DNA of 17,449 bases from positions 1 to 17,449 of the forward strand of contig JAZNKA010000063.1 in NCBI GenBank assembly GCA_045578305.1. Direction: 5' to 3'. The DNA comes from SIG440 sp045578305 (lineage in GTDB: Bacteria > Bacillota > Clostridia > Monoglobales > Monoglobaceae). The notes under the pieces are model-generated. The model saw only the letters and a list, made by a program, of their open reading frames with translations, did not search any database and had not been told where the DNA came from. A program made the position numbers and the translations under genes. Shown here one piece after another: positions 1-7,529 of this stretch (positions within the stretch are counted from its first letter, which is position 1; every line of letters starts with the position of its first letter).

Positions 1-254
1 TAGTTGGCACCACCCACACGTCTTGCTTTTACTTCCAATACCGGCATAACGGCATTCATAGCTTCCTCAAACACTTCAACAGGATCTTTACCTGTCTTTT
101 CCTTTATGATTTCAAATGCATCATAAACAATTGCCTGAGCAACGCCCTTCTTACCGTCGAGCATGATATTGTTTATAAGACGTGTAACAGTTTTGCTGTT
201 ATACATCGGGTCCGGCAGCACATCACGTCGTGCAACATGTCCTTTTCTTGGCAC
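1..254 (-). CDS. rpsG: 30S ribosomal protein S7, partial (3' end beyond window)
   Basis: This is the N-terminal 84 codons of ribosomal protein S7, the small-subunit head protein that binds the 3' major domain of 16S rRNA and starts head assembly. The product begins PRKGHVARRDVLPDPMYNSK and runs through the conserved VTRLINNIMLDGKKG segment to a partial stop at the left window edge. The start is GTG at 254-252: the codon just upstream is an in-frame TAA (257-255), and a GGAGGGA Shine-Dalgarno sits at 261-267, 6 nt upstream. It is the third gene of a str-type cluster (L7Ae, S12, S7); fusA and tuf would be expected beyond the left edge, which cannot be seen here. Confidence 0.96.
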   Translation of the reverse strand, partial: MPRKGHVARRDVLPDPMYNSKTVTRLINNIMLDGKKGVAQAIVYDAFEIIKEKTGKDPVEVFEEAMNAVMPVLEVKARRVGGAN

Positions 255-344
255 TTATCTTCCCTCCATTCTTTGTGGTAAATGCTATCCACAAGGTACT
301 CAATACCCTTTTTGGATACTGCTAGTGCTGTACTAACTATCACA

Positions 345-436
345 CGAAAGACGCACTGTCTTTTATATATAAAATAGTAATACGCACTATAAATCAAATT
401 TCTAATTAAAATTTTTGTCTTACTTTGCGTCTTTCG
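345..436 (-). promoter_or_regulatory. S12-S7 intercistronic inverted repeat, candidate mRNA control structure
   Basis: The 165-nt spacer between rpsL and rpsG is unusually structured. An 11-nt perfect inverted repeat pairs 345-355 (CGAAAGACGCA) with 426-436 (TGCGTCTTTCG), the latter lying inside the last codons of rpsL, so the rpsL stop codon is in the loop. Between them is a 14-nt perfect palindrome, TTTTATATATAAAA (361-374). Closer to rpsG, TTGTGG and CCACAA can form another hairpin just upstream of its ribosome site. In E. coli, S7 represses its own operon by binding the S12-S7 spacer; assigning that role here is inference. Confidence 0.35.
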
Positions 437-839
437 GGCGCTTTGCACCGTACTTTGACCTGGACTGGTTTCTCTTCTGAACGCCCTGAGTATCCAAAGT
501 ACCACGAATAATATGGTAACGTACACCAGGGAGGTCCTTTACTCTACCACCACGGATAAGCACAACGCTATGCTCCTGCAAGTTGTGACCAATACCAGGG
601 ATGTAAGCTGAAACCTCAATACCGTTTGTAAGACGAACTCTGGCAACCTTACGGAGAGCCGAGTTAGGCTTTTTGGGTGTCATTGTTCTAACCGAAGTAC
701 AAACACCACGCTTCTGCGGAGAAGCCTGCTCAGTATGCTTTTTCTTGATAGTGTTAAAACCATCCAAAAGAGCGGGAGCTGTTGACTTTTTCTCAGCAGT
801 CTTTCTGCCATTCTTTACTAACTGGTTAAATGTTGGCAA
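420..839 (-). CDS. rpsL: 30S ribosomal protein S12
   Basis: S12 lies at the decoding centre of the 30S subunit. The 139-residue product is full length for the Firmicutes form and includes the linker ending in SPQKRGVCTSV, the TPKKPNSALRK loop and the RGGRVKDLPGVRYH loop. The lysines whose substitution gives streptomycin resistance in other bacteria are both unsubstituted. The start is TTG (839-837). It is forced, because the codon immediately upstream is an in-frame TAA, and a near-perfect AGGAGGTG lies 7 nt upstream. The gene follows the L7Ae-like gene by 45 nt and is transcribed with it. An inverted repeat involving its last codons reaches into the rpsG leader. Confidence 0.98.
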   Translation of the reverse strand: MPTFNQLVKNGRKTAEKKSTAPALLDGFNTIKKKHTEQASPQKRGVCTSVRTMTPKKPNSALRKVARVRLTNGIEVSAYIPGIGHNLQEHSVVLIRGGRVKDLPGVRYHIIRGTLDTQGVQKRNQSRSKYGAKRPKDAK

Positions 840-884
840 TTAATTTCACCTCCTGTATATAATATAGGTATATAAAAACGCAAA

Positions 885-1130
885 TTACGCGTTTTTAACA
901 ATTGAAACCACCGCGGTCGGCACCTCGATATGCGAAGCCTTTGCAAGCTCCTTCATATTGTTCACATAAACGACCTCGATTTCCTTGCCCTCGCACATTT
1001 TTTCAATGGGCATCACCACGTGCGCGTCGGCATCGCGTGCAATAAACACCACCCTGGCATTTCCTGCTTCAACAGCCTTTTTTGTCTGTTTAAGTCCTGC
1101 CACATGGGGGCTTGTTTTTATTCGTTCCAT
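885..1130 (-). CDS. rplGB: L7Ae/L30e-family K-turn-binding ribosomal protein
   Basis: An 81-residue protein of the L7Ae/L30e/S12e/Gadd45 family, like Bacillus YbxF, which binds kink-turn RNA. It shows the family signature: KQTKKAVEAGNARVVFIARD, then DAHVVMPIEKMCEG, and a hydrophobic VPTAVVSIV tail. The start is ATG at 1130, preceded at 5 nt by AGGTG. A longer reading frame opening at 1199 is unlikely because the promoter places the transcript start near 1196, and that stretch reads as leader rather than as conserved protein. In many Firmicutes this gene sits between rpoC and rpsL. Here it heads the str genes directly, with its own consensus promoter. Confidence 0.92.
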   Translation of the reverse strand: MERIKTSPHVAGLKQTKKAVEAGNARVVFIARDADAHVVMPIEKMCEGKEIEVVYVNNMKELAKASHIEVPTAVVSIVKNA

Positions 1131-1196
1131 TCTTTCACCTTGCATTTTGAATGCGTGGTCAAGTGCAAAAAAACGCACTCTCCCAATATTAAAAAT
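1131..1196 (-). promoter_or_regulatory. 5' leader of the L7Ae-rpsL-rpsG transcript with alternative hairpins
   Basis: The leader can adopt two mutually exclusive folds. One pairs 1174-1180 with 1149-1155 (GAGTGCG with CGCATTC, one G-U). The other forms GCATT-CAA-AATGC (1142-1154), ending one base before the Shine-Dalgarno (1136-1140), plus GTGC/GCAC (1163-1166 with 1175-1178). The two folds share bases. This is the layout expected of translational control, and the first gene product is itself an RNA-binding protein, but no clear kink-turn motif was identified. Function is inferred. Confidence 0.3.
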
Positions 1197-1202
1197 CATC
1201 TT

Positions 1203-1231
1203 ATTGTACCAACTTTTTTTTCTTTTGTCAA
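1203..1231 (-). promoter_or_regulatory. Sigma-A promoter of the L7Ae-rpsL-rpsG operon
   Basis: On the minus strand, TTGACA (1226-1231), a 17-nt spacer, and TACAAT (1203-1208). The -35 is a perfect match and the -10 is 5/6. Transcription would start near 1196, about 65 nt upstream of the L7Ae start codon, so this operon need not depend on rpoBC readthrough. Confidence 0.85.
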
Positions 1232-1319
1232 GTACAATTTAGGCGTTTTCTTCAAAATCTTCCACAAAATAATGCCGCATTTTATCAGCATATAGGACAA
1301 TTTTTACAAGCCGGGGTAC

Positions 1320-1574
1320 TTATTTGCTTATTTTAGCCTCTTTAAGCGCCCTTGCAAGCTGGTCCGGACAAGAGGTTCCTCTGCCGCCGCAGTTGATTCC
1401 CTCGAGTCTTTTTATGACCTCATCAACCGGCATCCCCTCAGCAAGGCGCGCAACGCCCTGGGTGTTGCCGTTGCAACCCATAACAAACCTTACATTTTTT
1501 ACGATGTCACCGTCAAGGTCAAACTTCACCTCTTTTGAGCAAGTACCGCTTGTTTTGTATGAATAACTGTTCAT
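1320..1574 (-). CDS. TSCPD-domain protein (TIGR03905 family)
   Basis: An 84-residue protein built almost entirely of a TSCPD domain, the cysteine-containing module also found at the C-terminus of adenosylcobalamin-dependent ribonucleotide reductases. Four cysteines are conserved in position: TCSKE (C12), MGCNGN (C34), INCGGRGTSC (C62 and C69). This spacing suggests metal or nucleic-acid binding; the function of stand-alone members is not established. ATG at 1574 is chosen, with GGAGGG 9 nt upstream; TTG at 1580 is a possible but closer alternative. It lies downstream of HU, separated by a terminator, and no strong promoter was recognised for it. Confidence 0.85.
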   Translation of the reverse strand: MNSYSYKTSGTCSKEVKFDLDGDIVKNVRFVMGCNGNTQGVARLAEGMPVDEVIKRLEGINCGGRGTSCPDQLARALKEAKISK

Positions 1575-1623
1575 CTTCAAAATCCCTCCACTTACCTCAT
1601 TTTGTCTTCCGGAAATAAAGAAC

Positions 1624-1652
1624 AAAAAAAGAACGCTTATGCAGCGTTCTTT
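1624..1652 (-). terminator. Intrinsic terminator after the HU gene
   Basis: Stem AAAGAACGC/GCGTTCTTT (1628-1636 with 1644-1652) and a 7-nt loop, followed on the minus strand by a T7 run. It lies 18 nt after the HU stop codon, between HU and the TSCPD gene. The flanking A and T runs mean it could also act weakly on the plus strand. Confidence 0.88.
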
Positions 1653-1670
1653 TTAAGAGCTTAAAGCTTA

Positions 1671-1946
1671 TTATTTGTTAATAAGATCCTTAAGAGCCTT
1701 GCCTGCTTTGAAAGCAGGAACCTTAGCTGCAGCAATCTTCATCTCAGCACCTGTCTGAGGATTTCTGCCTGTTCTTGCAGCTCTTTCTCTAACTTCGAAA
1801 CCACCGAAGCCAACGAGCTGTACCTTGTCACCCTTAGCGAGTGCGCCTTCTACTGCGCAAACAAAAGCGTTAAGAGCAGCTTCTGCATCTTTCTTAGAAA
1901 GATTAGCTTTTTCAGCCATAGCTGAAATCAATTCCTGTTTATTCAT
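1671..1946 (-). CDS. hup: HU-family nucleoid DNA-binding protein
   Basis: A 91-residue HU protein, the usual family length. It has the N-terminal helical dimerisation part (MNKQELISAMAEKANLSKKD), the core GFGGFEVRERAARTGRNPQT at the base of the beta-arm, and the arm continuing to KIAAAKVPAFKAGKALKDLIN. It bends DNA without strong sequence specificity and compacts the nucleoid. AAGGAG lies 9 nt before the ATG at 1946. The gene is followed by a strong terminator and preceded by a ~190-nt AT-rich gap after ftsK; TAGAAT- and TATAAA-like -10 candidates exist there, but no convincing -35, so its promoter is unresolved. HU genes are usually highly expressed. Confidence 0.97.
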   Translation of the reverse strand: MNKQELISAMAEKANLSKKDAEAALNAFVCAVEGALAKGDKVQLVGFGGFEVRERAARTGRNPQTGAEMKIAAAKVPAFKAGKALKDLINK

Positions 1947-2135
1947 TCTTAAAAACTCCTTTTCTTAAAATATATTGTTTTTTAAGCTTTTTCATAATGA
2001 TAGCTTTATTCTACTACATAATTTTATAAATTTCTATAGTTTTCTGTATTTTTTCCCAATTTCGTTACTTTGCACAAAATTTTGGTTGCTTATTTGTGCT
2101 AAATACGCTTTACATTGGGCATTTTGAAGCATTTT

Positions 2136-4829
2136 TTAGTCAGAATTGTTCATAATCATCTCATTAAGCTCGTTTCGGGTAATCAAAACCTGTCTCGGTT
2201 TTGTCCCCTCGTAGGGACCGATTATGCGGTTTTCTTCAAGCTGATCAATGATTCTTGCCGCTCTTTGATAACCAATCTTGTACTTTCGCTGAAGCATCGC
2301 AACCGATGCCTGTCCCGATTCAAAGGCAAGCTCTGCCGCTTTTACAAACAATTCATCTTTTTCACCCGCGCGAGTGTGGGTCTCTTCTTCGTGCACAGCG
2401 TCGCGGCTTTCCTGTTCACGCTCGATGTGTTCCAGGATAGAATCGTCATACTCGGCAACATATTGTTTTTTGACAAACTCAATGATATTCTCAATCTCGC
2501 TGTCCGAGATGAAGTTGCCCTGAATACGCACCGGCTTGATTGCGCCACGCGCCGCATACAGCATATCACCCTTGCCCAGAAGCTTTTCCGCGCCCATCGA
2601 GTCAAGAATTGTACGGCTGTCCACCTGCGACGAAACCGCAAACGAAATCCTTGACGGAACATTTGCCTTTATAACACCTGTAATAACATCAACAGACGGT
2701 CTTTGGGTTGCAATAACAAGATACATTCCGGCAGCTCTTGCAAGCGCAGCAAGACTGTTTATTGCGTCCTCAACCTCGTTTTTGGCAGCAAGCATAAGAT
2801 CTGCAAGCTCGTCGATAATAATCACAATCTCGGGCAGCTTATTCTCGGGAGTTTCGTTTTCCTCCATCAGTGCGTTGTAACCCTGCAGATTTCGCACCTT
2901 GTTATCTTTCATAAGCTGATAGCGGTTTTTCATCTCGGCAACCGCCCAGTTGAGTGCGCCTGCCGCATGTCTTGGGTCAGTAACCACCGGAATAAGCAGA
3001 TGCGGTATTCCATTGTAAACACCAAGCTCCACCATTTTGGGGTCAATCATAATCATTTTGACCTCGTTGGGTTTTGCTTTATAAAGTATGCTCGTTATAA
3101 GCGAATTTATACAAACACTCTTACCCGACCCGGTCGCCCCCGCAATAAGAACATGTGGGAACTGCGCGATGTCCGCAATGACCGAATTTCCGCTTATATC
3201 CTTGCCCAGCGCAAAGGCGGTTTTTGACTTAAAGTCGCGGAACTTATCTGTGTCAATAACCTCACGTATTGGCACGGGACTCGGCTCCTCGTTTGGAATT
3301 TCAATGCCTATTGCCGACTTGCCGGGTATCGGCGCCTCGATACGAACACCCGATGCAGCTAAGCTGAGTGCAATATCGTCGGCAAGGTTGGTAATCTTCG
3401 AAACCTTGATTCCAAACCCCGGGTGCAGTTCAAATCTGGTAACAGTCGGGCCCTGGGTTATGTTCATAATGGTCGCATCAACCTTAAAGCTTGAAAGCGT
3501 CTCCAAAAGTCTGTTTGCCTTTTCTTCAAGCTCGCGCTTTACTTCGGCACGGCTCTTGGTCTTTGGCTTTGGTTTTGACAAAAGTGACACCGACGGCAGC
3601 TTGTAATTTATAATCTTTGTCGCCTCGATACTCTCTTTTGCTACTATATTTATACTTTCTTTTGCGAGTTCTGCCTCTTCGTGCTTGATGCGTTTTCCAG
3701 CCTCAACCGCACGGTCAATCGGGATGCCTCTGTCAAGCGCCTCCTGAGTCATTATGTCCACTTTTTCCTGTTGCTGCACAAGACTCGGCGGCTCAAACTC
3801 GTCGCTTTCTTCTTTAAATACTCCGTTTTCGTCAGGCATAGGGGTCAGAACTCCCGAATTTACCTCGGTTATCTCAAACTTCTTCCGTGCAGGGTTCTCG
3901 GAACTTTGCTTGTGCGCCGCAATCACCTCCGACGCTATGTCCGAAATATCAAGTTCTTCTTCAGGTTCATCCTCAAACTTGAATTTTGCCGGCTTTCTTT
4001 CTCTGCCCTTGTCCTCGGCAAGAGATGTAATATCATCATTCTTAAAATAAACATCAAAATAGTCGTTGCTTTGTGCCTTTGCTACAGGGCTTTCACCCTC
4101 TGCCTCCGGCTCTTTTTTTGCCTTATCTTTCTTCCGTCTCAATTTTTTCTGTTTTGGCTCTTTCTCATCAATTTCCATATCAACTTCTTCGTCCAAAGCC
4201 GCAGACATCTGCTCGCGGTTGCGTTTTATGTAGAGCGAAATCGCCTTAAACATCTTTTCAAGCGAAACCTCGGTCAAAATAAGCAGCAAAATCATCGCCG
4301 CCGCAATAAATACAACCGCCGTTCCCGAAATGCCAAGACACTTCACCGACAAAACACAAATCGAGGTGCCTATCACCCCGCCCGAGCTTCCGTCGCTGCC
4401 CCAGGCATACATTGACTTTATTCCGGTCCAGAAATCAGGGTAGTTCCATTCGGTATCACCGTGCCATACCGCCCAGATGACCGATGTAACCACCATAAGG
4501 GCAAAAAGTATCCACAGCTTATATCCGGTGTTTTCGTACTTTTTCTCAAGGAACATATTTATACCGGTCCATATTATAAACACAAAAAAGATAACCGCCG
4601 CACCGCCAAAAAGTCCCATAAGAACGCTCTTAAAGGTCTCGCCCACGATTCCCGTTGCGTTGCCCCAAAGCGATAGCGCCATAAATATTCCCAAAGCAAT
4701 AAGGACAATACCCTTTATCTCAGCACTGCGCTTTTTGGTGCGCACAGCAGCCGTCTTTGACCGCCTTGCCGAAGAAGCTGTGCTCCGTGTCGACCTCTTT
4801 GCCGTGCCTGTTTTTCTTTTGTCCGCCAT
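2136..4829 (-). CDS. ftsK: DNA translocase FtsK/SpoIIIE
   Basis: An 897-residue ATP-driven DNA pump that clears and resolves chromosomes at the division septum. Order of parts: a basic N-terminus; about four membrane segments between residues ~38 and ~193; a charged, low-complexity linker to ~420; then the RecA-like motor. Walker A is GATGSGKS at ~560 and Walker B is IVIIIDELADLM at ~668. The winged-helix gamma domain that reads orientation signals spans ~828-890 (DELFVKAAELAFESGQ to GPYEGTKPRQVLI). Length and domain order fit Gram-positive FtsK/SpoIIIE; division-type and sporulation-type roles cannot be separated from sequence alone. It starts 8 nt after the uppP stop codon, with its ribosome site over the uppP end, so the two are co-transcribed. 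Confidence 0.97.
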   Translation of the reverse strand: MADKRKTGTAKRSTRSTASSARRSKTAAVRTKKRSAEIKGIVLIALGIFMALSLWGNATGIVGETFKSVLMGLFGGAAVIFFVFIIWTGINMFLEKKYENTGYKLWILFALMVVTSVIWAVWHGDTEWNYPDFWTGIKSMYAWGSDGSSGGVIGTSICVLSVKCLGISGTAVVFIAAAMILLLILTEVSLEKMFKAISLYIKRNREQMSAALDEEVDMEIDEKEPKQKKLRRKKDKAKKEPEAEGESPVAKAQSNDYFDVYFKNDDITSLAEDKGRERKPAKFKFEDEPEEELDISDIASEVIAAHKQSSENPARKKFEITEVNSGVLTPMPDENGVFKEESDEFEPPSLVQQQEKVDIMTQEALDRGIPIDRAVEAGKRIKHEEAELAKESINIVAKESIEATKIINYKLPSVSLLSKPKPKTKSRAEVKRELEEKANRLLETLSSFKVDATIMNITQGPTVTRFELHPGFGIKVSKITNLADDIALSLAASGVRIEAPIPGKSAIGIEIPNEEPSPVPIREVIDTDKFRDFKSKTAFALGKDISGNSVIADIAQFPHVLIAGATGSGKSVCINSLITSILYKAKPNEVKMIMIDPKMVELGVYNGIPHLLIPVVTDPRHAAGALNWAVAEMKNRYQLMKDNKVRNLQGYNALMEENETPENKLPEIVIIIDELADLMLAAKNEVEDAINSLAALARAAGMYLVIATQRPSVDVITGVIKANVPSRISFAVSSQVDSRTILDSMGAEKLLGKGDMLYAARGAIKPVRIQGNFISDSEIENIIEFVKKQYVAEYDDSILEHIEREQESRDAVHEEETHTRAGEKDELFVKAAELAFESGQASVAMLQRKYKIGYQRAARIIDQLEENRIIGPYEGTKPRQVLITRNELNEMIMNNSD

Positions 4830-4837
4830 AATTTATC

Positions 4838-5698
4838 CTACCACCCTCTCATAACAAGTGCCGCAAGTGCAGCAAGATTAAGCACCTGACCTATTCCAAA
4901 ATACAAAATTACAATAGCCCCCAACACAATCCGATAAACGCCAAAGAACTTGAAATCATGGCTTTTTACATAATTGGTAAGGAACTTGATTGACAGCATA
5001 GAAGTAATGTATGCAACCAACATTCCCAAAAGCAAAACCACCGCGTCCTGACCACTCATGCTAAGTCCGTATTTCAGAATTTTCAAAAGGCTGACACCAA
5101 ACATAACCGGTATCGCCAGAAAGAACGAAAACTCTGCCGCAACCCCTCGCGAGCATCCGACAAGCATTGCACCAAGAATTGTCGCACCCGAGCGCGAAGT
5201 TCCCGGAATAATCGAAAGCACCTGAAAAAGTCCTATGTAAAGTGCTGTTTTGTAGGTCATATCACTTATACTTTCAACCGAAAAAGATTTCTTCCGTTTT
5301 TCTATCACAATAAACAAAATACCGTATATAATCAGCATATACGAAACCGTGTACCAATTTTCAAAGCTTTCCATAAACGAATCAAGCAAAAGTCCGATAA
5401 CCGCCGCAGGAATGCAGGCAAGCAAAACCTTGCCCCACATATTCCATGTTTCAAGACGCTCTTCCCTGCTCTTTGACAAAGAGAACGGATTAAGCTTTTT
5501 GAAGTAAAGTGTAACCACCGCAAGAATCGCTCCAAGCTGAATTACATAAAGATAAAGGTCCGACGCCGTAAAGCTTTCTTCATTCTTTAAAAATTCGTTG
5601 ACCAGAATCATATGCCCTGTCGAGCTTATGGGCAGCCACTCGGTTATTCCCTCGACAACGCCCAGGACAAAAGTCCTCAATATTTCAGCTAAAAACAT
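4838..5698 (-). CDS. uppP: Undecaprenyl-diphosphatase UppP (BacA family)
   Basis: A polytopic membrane phosphatase that converts undecaprenyl pyrophosphate to the monophosphate, recycling the lipid carrier of peptidoglycan and other wall polymers; its loss usually sensitises cells to bacitracin. The 286-residue product carries both family signatures: EGITEWLPISSTGH (residues 16-29, with E16, E20, S26 and H29) and PGTSRSGATI (165-174, with R169 and S170). It is full length. GGAGGAG lies 5 nt before the ATG at 5698. It has its own promoter at 5750-5778 and is followed without a break by ftsK, linking wall-precursor recycling with septal DNA translocation in one transcript. Confidence 0.97.
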   Translation of the reverse strand: MFLAEILRTFVLGVVEGITEWLPISSTGHMILVNEFLKNEESFTASDLYLYVIQLGAILAVVTLYFKKLNPFSLSKSREERLETWNMWGKVLLACIPAAVIGLLLDSFMESFENWYTVSYMLIIYGILFIVIEKRKKSFSVESISDMTYKTALYIGLFQVLSIIPGTSRSGATILGAMLVGCSRGVAAEFSFFLAIPVMFGVSLLKILKYGLSMSGQDAVVLLLGMLVAYITSMLSIKFLTNYVKSHDFKFFGVYRIVLGAIVILYFGIGQVLNLAALAALVMRGW

Positions 5699-5749
5699 AA
5701 GTACTCCTCCAAAAGAACAGTTTTTATGTAATTTTACTCATACAAAATC

Positions 5750-5778
5750 ATTTTATCACAGTTTTTCATTTGTTACAA
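5750..5778 (-). promoter_or_regulatory. Promoter of the uppP-ftsK operon
   Basis: On the minus strand, TTGTAA (5773-5778), 17 nt, TAAAAT (5750-5755), with an upstream TGTG extended -10 element. Twelve bases around the -10 (TGTGATAAAATG) are identical, at the same distance from TTGTAA, to those of the noc promoter. Confidence 0.75.
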
Positions 5779-5814
5779 TAGTTTTCGCAAAATTTGTCCT
5801 GCCTGCTGCCCCAC

Positions 5815-5854
5815 AAAAAAGGCTGTGGCGAAACAAAAATGTTCCGTCACAGCC
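5815..5854 (-). terminator. Intrinsic terminator after the M23 peptidase gene
   Basis: A 14-bp stem pairs 5821-5834 with 5841-5854 (GGCTGTG..CGGAAC with GTTTCG..CACAGCC on the minus strand, one mismatch), has a short T-rich loop, and is followed by T6. It lies 24 nt past the stop codon and separates the noc-M23 unit from uppP-ftsK. Confidence 0.92.
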
Positions 5855-5878
5855 ACAGACTGCCCAAAGCAAAGAAAC

Positions 5879-6631
5879 TCAATATTTCAAAAACTCCCTG
5901 GGGTTTTTGAAATTGCCGTCAGCGCTGATTTCAAAATGCAGATGTGGCTCCAGATTCTTTTCAAGCGCACCACATTCGCCTACCCCGCCAATGATATCAC
6001 CTTTTTTTACCTTTGTTCCAACCTTTATAAAGTCAGCATCCTGCAAATTGGCATAGGTGGACAAAATTCCGTTTTCGTGGTCAATTGTCACCACAACACC
6101 CAAAAGCTCGTCCTTAAAAACCTTTGACACAACTCCCGACTCGGCAGCTTTTACCTGGTCTCCCACCTTTGCCGCAATGTCAATGCCATTATGGGTCCGC
6201 CAGTCCTTCATCGTCTCCGAGTACACAAGCTCGTCAATCGAACATTCAGCAATTACACTGCCCTTACACGGAAGGTCCATAACAAACTTCGCTTCTTCGG
6301 TCTTTGGCTTTGCCTCGGCAACCGTTTCGACAACTTCAGGAACTTTTTCAAAACCCGTTACAATCTTGGTATTGTCCGTTTCAGAAGTCGCACCATCCAC
6401 ATCTATTACCTCAATCTCCTCAAGGCTCTCTGTTTCTTCCGGGGTGGCGGCCTCAAACGAAACGACCTGCTTGCCTATATCCGCCCTCAATTTCGCCGAA
6501 TATACCGAAAATCCTACCACAGCCACAACCGAGCATACGGCTATGTAAAAGCCTTTGCTCATGGTTATTTTTTTGAAAACACTTTTTTTAACTTCCTTTT
6601 TCTTGTTTTTGATAGCTAAACACCTCCACAT
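5879..6631 (-). CDS. Membrane-anchored M23 (LytM) metallopeptidase
   Basis: A peptidoglycan endopeptidase-type protein with a basic cytoplasmic tip, one membrane segment (residues ~27-46 of the longest frame), an acidic Glu-rich linker (~60-115), and a C-terminal LytM domain (~125-250). The zinc-site residues are intact: H147 and D151 in THNGID, and H230 and H232 in EPHLHFEI, so it should be active, unlike degenerate LytM factors. The architecture resembles SpoIIQ and related wall-remodelling enzymes, but identity with SpoIIQ is not shown. The start is uncertain. ATG at 6631 has no ribosome site; GGAGGTG lies inside the frame (6621-6627) and is well placed for an ATC codon at 6613; ATG at 6562 also lacks a site. 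It is co-transcribed with noc, 39 nt downstream. Confidence 0.9.
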   Translation of the reverse strand: MWRCLAIKNKKKEVKKSVFKKITMSKGFYIAVCSVVAVVGFSVYSAKLRADIGKQVVSFEAATPEETESLEEIEVIDVDGATSETDNTKIVTGFEKVPEVVETVAEAKPKTEEAKFVMDLPCKGSVIAECSIDELVYSETMKDWRTHNGIDIAAKVGDQVKAAESGVVSKVFKDELLGVVVTIDHENGILSTYANLQDADFIKVGTKVKKGDIIGGVGECGALEKNLEPHLHFEISADGNFKNPREFLKY

Positions 6632-6670
6632 AAGGAAGTATTGCCCAAAATTTTTGCTTTATACCAAAGC

Positions 6671-7483
6671 TCATGCACTTTTTACGCCTTTGGCAATTTT
6701 TATTGTGTATTCAATAAAGTTCTCGCTTTCGGTCTTTTGTGTTTCCGCCTCAATCCCCGACCGTTTCATAAGCTCAACCGCCTGCTTTATTGTATTGGAA
6801 AAAATTCTGACATCCCGAAAAACCCGGATATCCTTTTTTTCAGATTTGGGGTCCTGCGTTTCATTTTTCCCCAGAAGTTCTTCTATCAACTCTTCGGTTT
6901 TCGAAACATTAAGTCCGCGCTTTATTATTGTGTCAAGTGCTTTAATGCGCGTTTTTTCATCATTCAAACGCAGCAACGCCCTTGCGTGCCTTTCGCTCAA
7001 AGCATTTTCGCGAAGCACCTCGCGGATTTGGGGCGACAGTTTAAGGATTCTTATTTTGTTTGCAATGGTTGACTGGTTTTTCCCAAGCCTCAAAGCAAGC
7101 TCTTCCTGAGTAAGTCCATGCTCCGACACAAGCGAACAAAATGCTTCCGCCTCTTCTATGTAACCAAGGTTTTCTCTTTGTATGTTTTCAATCAGCGCCA
7201 TAACTGCACTGTCAGTTCCGCCTGCACGGGTCACAATCGCAGGAATTTCCTCCATTCCTGCCATACGGCACGCCCTGAGCCTTCTTTCTCCTGCAATCAA
7301 CTCAAACTCTCTGCCGTTTATCTGTCTCACCACAATCGGTTGCATCAGTCCGTATTTTCGAATTGACATACACAGCTCACCAAGCGACTCTTTGTCCATC
7401 TCACGCCTTGGTTGATATGGATTGGACCTTATCGAATTTATCGGCAAAATCTGCACATTCAAACTTTTTTCTTCTGCAAACAT
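6671..7483 (-). CDS. noc: ParB-family nucleoid occlusion protein Noc
   Basis: A CTP-binding ParB/Spo0J-like protein, 270 residues from the chosen start. It has the ParB N-terminal domain with the CTPase motif GERRLRA (65-71), ENIQRENL (89-96), and a helix-turn-helix at ~113-137. The helix reads GKNQSTIANKIRIL. The QSTIANK pattern is that of Noc, whereas Spo0J/ParB proteins typically have RPHIANH, so Noc is preferred; Noc blocks septum formation over the chromosome. There is no parA beside it. ATG at 7483 is chosen: AAGG lies 8 nt upstream, and the promoter -10 overlaps the in-frame ATG at 7531, which excludes that longer start. ATG at 7489 is an alternative. The M23 peptidase follows in the same unit. 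Confidence 0.88.
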   Translation of the reverse strand: MFAEEKSLNVQILPINSIRSNPYQPRREMDKESLGELCMSIRKYGLMQPIVVRQINGREFELIAGERRLRACRMAGMEEIPAIVTRAGGTDSAVMALIENIQRENLGYIEEAEAFCSLVSEHGLTQEELALRLGKNQSTIANKIRILKLSPQIREVLRENALSERHARALLRLNDEKTRIKALDTIIKRGLNVSKTEELIEELLGKNETQDPKSEKKDIRVFRDVRIFSNTIKQAVELMKRSGIEAETQKTESENFIEYTIKIAKGVKSA

Positions 7484-7529
7484 AAACATCACCTTTCCAA
7501 AAAAGTTTTTACATATTCTCTGCTCCCCC

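Noticed and set aside
173..526. A 117-codon minus-strand reading frame spanning rpsG start, spacer and rpsL end
   Set aside because: It is out of frame with both ribosomal genes, which are certain, and has no family features.
2115..4415. Several long plus-strand reading frames opposite ftsK (for example 2115-2654 and 3681-4415)
   Set aside because: They mirror the codon pattern of ftsK, show no domain signatures, and lack ribosome sites; ftsK is unambiguous on the other strand.
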